A stretch of DNA of 64,000 bases, taken from contig JAJEKV010000051.1 of assembly GCA_021234155.1 (NCBI GenBank), positions 5,336,698-5,400,697 on the forward strand, written 5' to 3'. Source of the stretch: Isoetes taiwanensis. Its lineage: Eukaryota > Streptophyta > Lycopodiopsida > Isoetales > Isoetaceae. Made by a program: the position numbers and the translations under genes. Every line of letters starts with the position of its first letter. The stretch's first letter is position 1. The notes under the pieces were generated by a model. It did not search any database, was not told where the DNA came from, and was given only the letters and a program-made list of their open reading frames with translations. Positions 58,685 through 64,000 of the stretch are shown one piece after another.

Positions 58685-59046
58685 GTGCTTGGGGAACAAC
58701 AAGGCTCAGATCTAGAAAGAGGCTCTGAGCTTGAAAACGTATGGTCTGTTGCTTCATTTATGTTTGTTTTTAAATCAGGCCTACACTTTGAATGACATGC
58801 CAAATATGCAAGTTTGTAGATCAAGGTGGAAAGTTGGTGTAAGAAAAGGACTTAAAAGAAAGTGTGTTCAAAGGGATTGAAGATGAAAATGTGCGCAAGA
58901 AGCTTGGTGATGGTGGCTTTGGAGATATATTGCAGCGTGCAAGTAAAGATATAAGGAGAAAACAAAAGGAAAGTGTTTGGGAAGAAGAAATAGAATGCAG
59001 TACTGAAGTGCTTTTCAATCGGGGAGCTGTTGTTTCTCCACCATAG
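58685..59046 (+). other. exon-like pieces of an unidentified gene
   Basis: 58685-58738 is open between AG and GT ('VLGEQQGSDLERGSELEN'). 58843-59046 is open and ends in a stop ('KGIEDENVRKKLGDGGFGD', 'RRKQKESVWEEEIEC', 'NRGAVVSPP'). The composition is coding-like, but the phases do not join simply, so I do not link them. A 48-bp repeat flanks the second piece. Confidence 0.35.
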
Positions 59047-59115
59047 ATTGCTTTAGCAGTCGGAATCGAATGACATGCCGAATGTACAGGTTTGTAGATC
59101 AAGGTAGAAAGCAAC
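58789..59115. repeat. 48-bp direct repeats flanking an exon-like segment
   Basis: 58789-58836 and 59068-59115 share 'gaatgacatgcc' and 'tttgtagatcaaggt' with few differences. They bracket the 58843-59046 open stretch, as after a small tandem duplication or an insertion. Confidence 0.6.
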
Positions 59116-59935
59116 ATATGCAGAGCTCTTTCTTGCTTGTGCTTGCAGTATGTATTTCCTTTCTAGTTACCAAGAGAAATACCTCATGCCACCATGCCTG
59201 ACCAAATATGAAGTTCTTAGAAAGAATAAAGTTGCACCAAGGGTATTTTAGTGCAAGCAATAAAGGAAAACCAAGTCTCAATATTGTACATCAAAGTCTA
59301 GAAGCTATGGTTTGCCAAGGGTAACAAAGTAGCCTGCTTGTTTCTCATAGGTATCCAGTACTTATGGAAAGCTACATCAATCAATATTAGGTTGATGCTT
59401 AATGGAATGTCACAGACCTCTGTCTACACATAAAATCGTGAGTACAGACCTATTAAACCTTCGTCTCAATTTGGCGACGAATAGATTTGGACCTGAATGC
59501 TCGTGGAAGGGTTGTGATCCCCTCTTCTCCACCCCCCTTCCCTCCCAAATAAAAAATAAAAATAAAAAAATAAAAATAAAAAATAAAAAATAAAAAATAA
59601 AAAATAAAAAACAAAAAAAACAAAAAAAAAAAACCACAGGCAAACCTAGAATCCTAGGTCAGACATCAATCCTCGGTCAATCCCAAGGATTGTATTATCA
59701 AATTGAGTTCCATTTTCATGTGAACCAATGGTACTTAATCCCCCTTAGCCTTTGGGATCTTTATACAATTAGACTGTTACTTAGAAAGATAATTTACAGA
59801 GCACTTGAAGTCTTTACACATCTATGCACAAGTCATGCAGCTTCCCTTTCATATTTATCTCTCAATGTACATGAGCAATTACTATATTAAAGTCACAAGA
59901 CCTATATACATACCATCACCCATTAAGCTTTAAGT
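59116..59935. other. non-coding sequence with A-rich simple repeat
   Basis: No gene. 59549-59632 is an 'aaaaat' simple repeat. Confidence 0.5.
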
Positions 59936-60056
59936 CACGTCTTTTAAATCAAAGACAAAGACTAGTCACATCTTTTAAATCAAAAGAAAAGACTAGTCAC
60001 ATCTTTTAAATCAAAGACAAAGACTAGTCACATCTTTTAAATCAAAAGAATGACAC
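59936..60056. repeat. tandem repeat, period 36 bp
   Basis: About three and a half copies of 'catcttttaaatcaaa' + 'gacaaagactagt'. Simple local amplification. The following 60057-60990 holds no gene I can support. Confidence 0.85.
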
Positions 60057-61476
60057 GTATTGTGCCACTTTAGACTTTATGCATGTTACATATGCACTAC
60101 TTAAATTCTTTTTAACCACTTGCATGTTAGGCATGCGACACTTAGAATCATTTTGCATTTTTGCATGTTAATTCTGCATACACCATAATTTTTGCACGCC
60201 AACTTCTCTAACTTTGTCCTTTTCTCTAAAAAAAAAAAAACCTTAACCTCATATGTCATATCCATGCTTTATCTTATTTCAGTTTTGATACATGCATGCA
60301 TTTTCCCACAGTTCTTTTTGACAAATTTGAAGTCTTTACAAATCAATGCACAAGCAAATGCAATTTCCCTTTCTTATTTTCCTTTTAATGTATATGAACA
60401 AGGGTTAAATCCTTTTTCTCAAAACAGCAAGACCACTATTCATATAACCATCTTTATAGTTTTAAGCCATAACTTTTTAAAGGGTCAAAGACAGGTTTGT
60501 GCCTCTTTTGACCTTTTGCATGTTATGCATGCATAAACAAGAGTCATTGCATGCAAACATTTCTGACTTTTTTCCTTTACTGCTATAGATTTATATGTCT
60601 TTAATTATGCAGTTCAGTCACAGTAACATGCAGGCCTTTGCATACGTCCCTTAGTCCTATTATTCTCATAAATGACTGACACATGTTTTACGTCAATGGG
60701 CTCCTATATCTTATGGTTTAACGCTACACCATAGATCTATTGATTCCTTATGCAGACCATTTCATAGACGTTCTGGGTCACCATAAATGAAAATTCATAA
60801 CGTAAACTTCCTTTAAATATAACAGTCATGTACATACAGTCATAAAGCATTTCATGTTTGTATCCCAGTTTTGTTACTTTGGATGCTAGCAAAAATGCTT
60901 CATTAAACAAAAAAAGCAAGTAGTTACCTCTATTTCAGATAGAGCTTCACTCGCAAATGTTTATCCACAATAAATCAAATTTATACAACCTGTTTTTATC
61001 TGTGGGAAGAGCTTGATACAGCATCTTCTGCTTGTATATCTTCAAAAATTTGCTGAAATCCAAGTCCAGATCAATCACATTCATCCAACAAAAAGCAAGA
61101 AAAAAGACAAGGGCGGAAGAGGTCCAGTACCTGAAGCCAATCATCGAACTTTAGCATGATAATGGTAAAGAATGAAGGGCCAAAAGGTACAATGGAGCCT
61201 CTCAATTTATAGCCGATCAGCTCTTTATCCTTCTACCCTGTTAGTAAAACATAATAGATCTGCTTAAAAAAAATGTAGACAATGTAGACAACGAATTTAT
61301 TGTAAGCTTTCAGACCTGCTGTTCAATGCAATAGTAATGATTATTTGATCAATTTAATCAGCAGGGCACTGTTATTATTTCTTTTAAACCCTAAGATACC
61401 TGAACTTCATCTTGGTCTGAAGTATAATCCTCAGCTTGTTGTGTCTCAGGAATGGTAATTTCTCCCTTATCCTTAT

Positions 61477-62569
61477 TTTTTTTTTTTTTTTTTTTTTTTT
61501 TTGAAGGTAAGAAAATTTTTATTAAAGATAGGAAGAATTACATCATAGGTCTCACATAGACCAGAAAGAATTTAAGCACAAAGATCTCATGTAGATCAGA
61601 TTTCATATCCATAATTTCTGTACTAATCTGCCTTTCTCAACATCTTCTTCTATCTAACCAGTACTACATGATTAAAACCAATCTTCCTGTTTAGATAAAA
61701 TACTACAGGAGCTTAGCACAAGCTTTCTAGAAACTGCAGATAAGTCGTGAATGCTCCAAAAAAACCTCTTGCAAAACTAAAAATGAAGAGAAAAGAGCTG
61801 AAGAGTAATCTGATCAATTCTCCCGCACTGCTCAGAGAAGCCCAACTGCTTCAAACTATGATCTGATTCAGCAATTTTTTCTGAACGCGAAATTAAAAGG
61901 AGATCTTTGATTGTCGGGATGTGCCGGTCACCTACGTAAAGCTAGACACAGACCCAAAGACCAAAACCTCCCTAAATTTTGGTTCATGATATCTGGATCG
62001 ATATGGAAGCGTCTTCCTGGACACAGTTATCTCCCTAGCTCGGCAATCTCAGAAAAATTAAGCATTCTGTTCCTAAACTGTGAAATCAAAATCAAGAATT
62101 TACCCTGACTCCTTCCAGAACAACATTCTTAGATCTTTCCACTAGAAAGAAAGAGCAAGAGGAAAGGGGAAAAAGCCAGTATTCAGAAGATCCACCATAG
62201 ATTAGACTGCCTAGAATATATTTACATGAGAACTGCTCTCTTTATGTTTCTGCTAAAATCTGCTACCTTATAGGTTGTATGCCTTTTCGGATCTTGATAA
62301 ACAAGAAAATGGTAAATTCCAGAAAACTTACATGATCTTGCTCATCCATTAGCAAATCGGGCCACATTAGTGGCATCAGGCAAAAACATTAGGACCGCCT
62401 TGAAGCAGTTTCAGGCAAGCACTCCGGAACATTCTTTAAAGAAAAGAAAGATCCACCTGAAATTGATGGCAAAACCCCGCTAGTATCCAGTTCAATCTCT
62501 GATCTGCAAGGAGTGCTGAGGCAGTGCCGGAATCAGGGAAGAGGAGGGCGGCGTCCTCTCCCCTTGCCG
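61477..62569 (-). mobile_element. retroposed element with poly-A tail, 13-bp duplication
   Basis: Flanked by CCCTTATCCTTAT at 61464-61476 and 62570-62582. On the minus strand it ends in a poly-A tail (T-run from 61477 to about 61502) preceded by 'taataaaaattttcttacct', a typical LINE 3' end. No RT or zf-RVT domain is visible in its 1.09 kb, so it is a heavily truncated LINE or other retroposed RNA. Confidence 0.85.
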
Positions 62570-62635
62570 CCCTTATCCTTATCAGAGCTACTGTTATATG
62601 CACTTCTGGTCCCAGAATTCCCCTTCTTTGCGTCT

Positions 62636-62848
62636 GGTGGTTTAGTCTAGTGGTAATACACTAGGTCTAGCAACTATTCGAGTTTGAGACTGCCCAGAAT
62701 CGCACTTTGAACTGTTGGGTGTCAAAACCCACAGACGCAATGTAAAGTGGTTGGGGGCAGGGCCAACAAAGCAATGTAGTGTGGTCACATGTCCAGTTGG
62801 ATGCTGCCTAGTGGTGTGACGTTAAAATACTATCTATCTATCTATTAT
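62636..62848 (+). repeat. tRNA-derived SINE head
   Basis: RNA polymerase III promoter-like boxes lie about 30 bp apart (62637-62653 and 62675-62687), followed by a tRNA-unrelated body and a '(ctat)n' tail. It does not fold into a full tRNA, so it is not a tRNA gene. Confidence 0.65.
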
Positions 62849-63560
62849 TGGGGCGATGGGATAGAGTTCTTTGGCAAAAAGTTGCTGATTTTCTACAGCC
62901 TATTCTGCCACACCAAGAAGATATTTTGGTATGGGTTTGTCATGAAGAAATTAAGGAGTGCAAACTTGTGAACTCTATGTATCAGTTGTTGCTTGATACT
63001 GATATTCTTCCTCCGTCTAATAAGTGGTCTCTTCAACTTCCTCCTCCTCAATGGCAGAAGGTGTGGTCTTGGGCATGGGACAAGCTACTTCATCCTAAAG
63101 TGGCAGTTCTTTGGTGGCAGATTCTTCATAGGTGTCTGCGGGTTAATGTGCTTATCCATAAGTTTAACCCTAGAATATCAAATCGTCCGGTATGCAAGCG
63201 TGGATCCGAGACCATTGAGCATTGCTTTTTCATGTGTGAACACCTTAGACGGTGTATGGGATTGGTTGTTTCCCTTTTTCGGGTTTCACTAACAAGTCAA
63301 CAACCGCTTTTGGCAATTTACCCAAGTACACGGACAGAGTTACAAGGCCGGGCTTTTCATCTAGCAAAGCGGGATGGTTGCTTTGGACTATCTGGAAAAG
63401 ACGAAGATTGGTAATCTTCAAAGGTCTGGATGTGGCAGATAATCGTGTTCTCCAAGAAGCTCAAGGTTACATTGTAAAGTCATATCATTGTTCTTCACTT
63501 GCCTCTCGCAAGAGGCAATTGATTTTTGAGGAGTTTTTGGATGTGCACTCTTATGCTTAG
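62848..63560 (+). pseudogene. LINE ORF2 C-terminus with zf-RVT domain
   Basis: Open frame 62848-63414 contains 'KVWSWAWDKLLHPKVAVLWW' and 'NRPVCKRGSETIEHCFFMCE', the reverse-transcriptase zinc-binding domain of plant L1 LINEs. A frameshift near 63250 carries the end ('FPKYTDRV') to about 63560. RT and endonuclease are absent by 5' truncation. This part belongs to the chimera 62629-63689. Confidence 0.85.
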
Positions 63561-64000
63561 GCAGGTTGCTTCACTCGGTGGGTCTCCGCTTATCCGCTGA
63601 GATTTTATTCCTGTCTCTGCATTTATACTTGTATTTGACTCTTTGATTGAATAAAGTCTGACGTCCTTCAACAAAAAAAAAAAAAAAAAAGAATTCCCCT
63701 TCTTATTTCCAAATGCAGTCTTATTATGGCTAGCCTCCCTCTTAAGGCTAGCAGCATTTTTCTGCTCACCCATATTGTGGTGAAACTGGAAGCTATCAGG
63801 CAGATCAAGGCAAGCTAAAAATTCGTCTTCAAGCCACTTCTCATGAAGCGTTTCTTCTTCAGAGCTGGAGCCACAAGGTCGGTCGTATGAATCAAACTCC
63901 CCTTCCATAATATGGGAAGGACTTAGTGTTTTAAATCTATTTTTCCAGTGAATCCAAAGTCTGCCATGCCTTGTGCTGGGCATCCTTTCTACGACCAAGT

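Larger units (their letters stand above)
62629..63689 (+). mobile_element. SINE-LINE chimera with 15-bp duplication
   Basis: The 15-bp duplication AGAATTCCCCTTCTT is at 62614-62628 and 63690-63704. The left 217 bp is a tRNA-derived SINE (A-box-like 'tggtttagtctagtgg', B-box-like 'attcgagtttgag') ending in a 'tatc' repeat at 62830-62846. The rest is the 3' end of a LINE with poly-A at 63672-63690. One duplication encloses both, so they were inserted together. Confidence 0.85.
60996..64000 (-). pseudogene. 3' part of an unidentified gene, coding exon hit by two insertions
   Basis: Read on the minus strand. One exon runs from the window edge (64000) to 61400 and ends CAG/GT. It is interrupted at 63690-62629 and 62569-61477. 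Removing both insertions and one copy of each duplication leaves one open frame across both joins, passing through 'NKKGNSGTRSAYNSSSDKDK'. Then come exon 61232-61131 ('KDKELIGYKLRGSIVPFGPS', 34 codons) and terminal exon 61052-60996 (18 codons plus TAA). All borders are GT-AG and phase 0. N-terminal visible sequence is acidic ('SSSEEETLHEKWLEDEF'). I do not recognise the family. Confidence 0.7.

Noticed and set aside
59402-59643. Phe/Lys-rich ORFs
   Set aside because: Produced by the A-rich simple repeat at 59549-59632.
61477-61502. Poly-T run as a terminator
   Set aside because: It is the complement of the poly-A tail of a retroposed element with a 13-bp target duplication.
62637-62700. tRNA gene
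   Set aside because: A-box and B-box-like words are present but no cloverleaf with anticodon stem can be formed. It is the head of a SINE inside a target-site duplication.

Overview
This window is plant nuclear DNA with intergenic, retrotransposon-rich character. It carries Ty3 (Gypsy) LTR retrotransposons of two plant lineages, plant LINEs with DUF4283 and zf-RVT domains, a tRNA-headed SINE, minisatellites, and a few spliced gene fragments with short GT-AG introns. I cannot name the species. A vascular plant with a large repeat-filled genome fits best.

Layout. 1-2359 holds no gene that I can support, only a 50-bp tandem repeat and a long hairpin. 2360-3050 plus 15471-19998 is copy A of a segmental duplication. 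Copy B is 44415-49605. Copy A is split by a 12.4-kb block (3051-15470) that carries 203-bp inverted repeats and a degraded minus-strand Ty3 element (LTRs 3440-4014 and 13699-14266) with an extra ORF 3' of integrase. Both copies carry the same 5'-truncated LINE, interrupted at the same TTGAG site by the same LTR family. In copy B the LTR is a solo LTR with an intact TTGAG duplication. In copy A it is the 3' LTR (18434-19998) of a giant minus-strand chromovirus whose internal region runs to the primer-binding site at 39533-39545 and a truncated 5' LTR (39547-about 40376).

The chromovirus has gag, protease, RT, RNase H, integrase and a chromodomain at 20612-25370. Between its 5' LTR and gag, in the same orientation, are three extra ORFs at 35298-38760. 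The first ends in a clear histone H3 fold (99 residues, H3.3-like) joined to a new acidic, coiled-coil and basic N-terminal part. The 25.8-35.3 kb stretch between these ORFs and gag is filled with later insertions: a foldback-like inverted repeat built of minisatellite units, a 134-bp tandem array and a 597-bp TIR element. A retrotransposon that encodes an H3-like fusion protein as well as a chromodomain integrase is the most striking observation here.

Right part. 40626-43561 holds three exons of an unidentified minus-strand gene that abuts the truncated 5' LTR. 54520-57106 is a LINE with ORF1 and the C-terminal part of ORF2 but no RT core. 57.4-59.1 kb holds isolated exon-like pieces. 60996-64000 is the 3' end of an unidentified minus-strand gene whose coding exon was hit twice by retroposed elements, one of them a SINE-LINE chimera, each with a clean target-site duplication.

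Quality warning. In about 3.7-13.6 kb and 16.86-17.71 kb, CTG and CAG sites look systematically altered to CCG, CG or CGG with small indels. This breaks ORFs there and may be a sequencing artefact at methylated sites.
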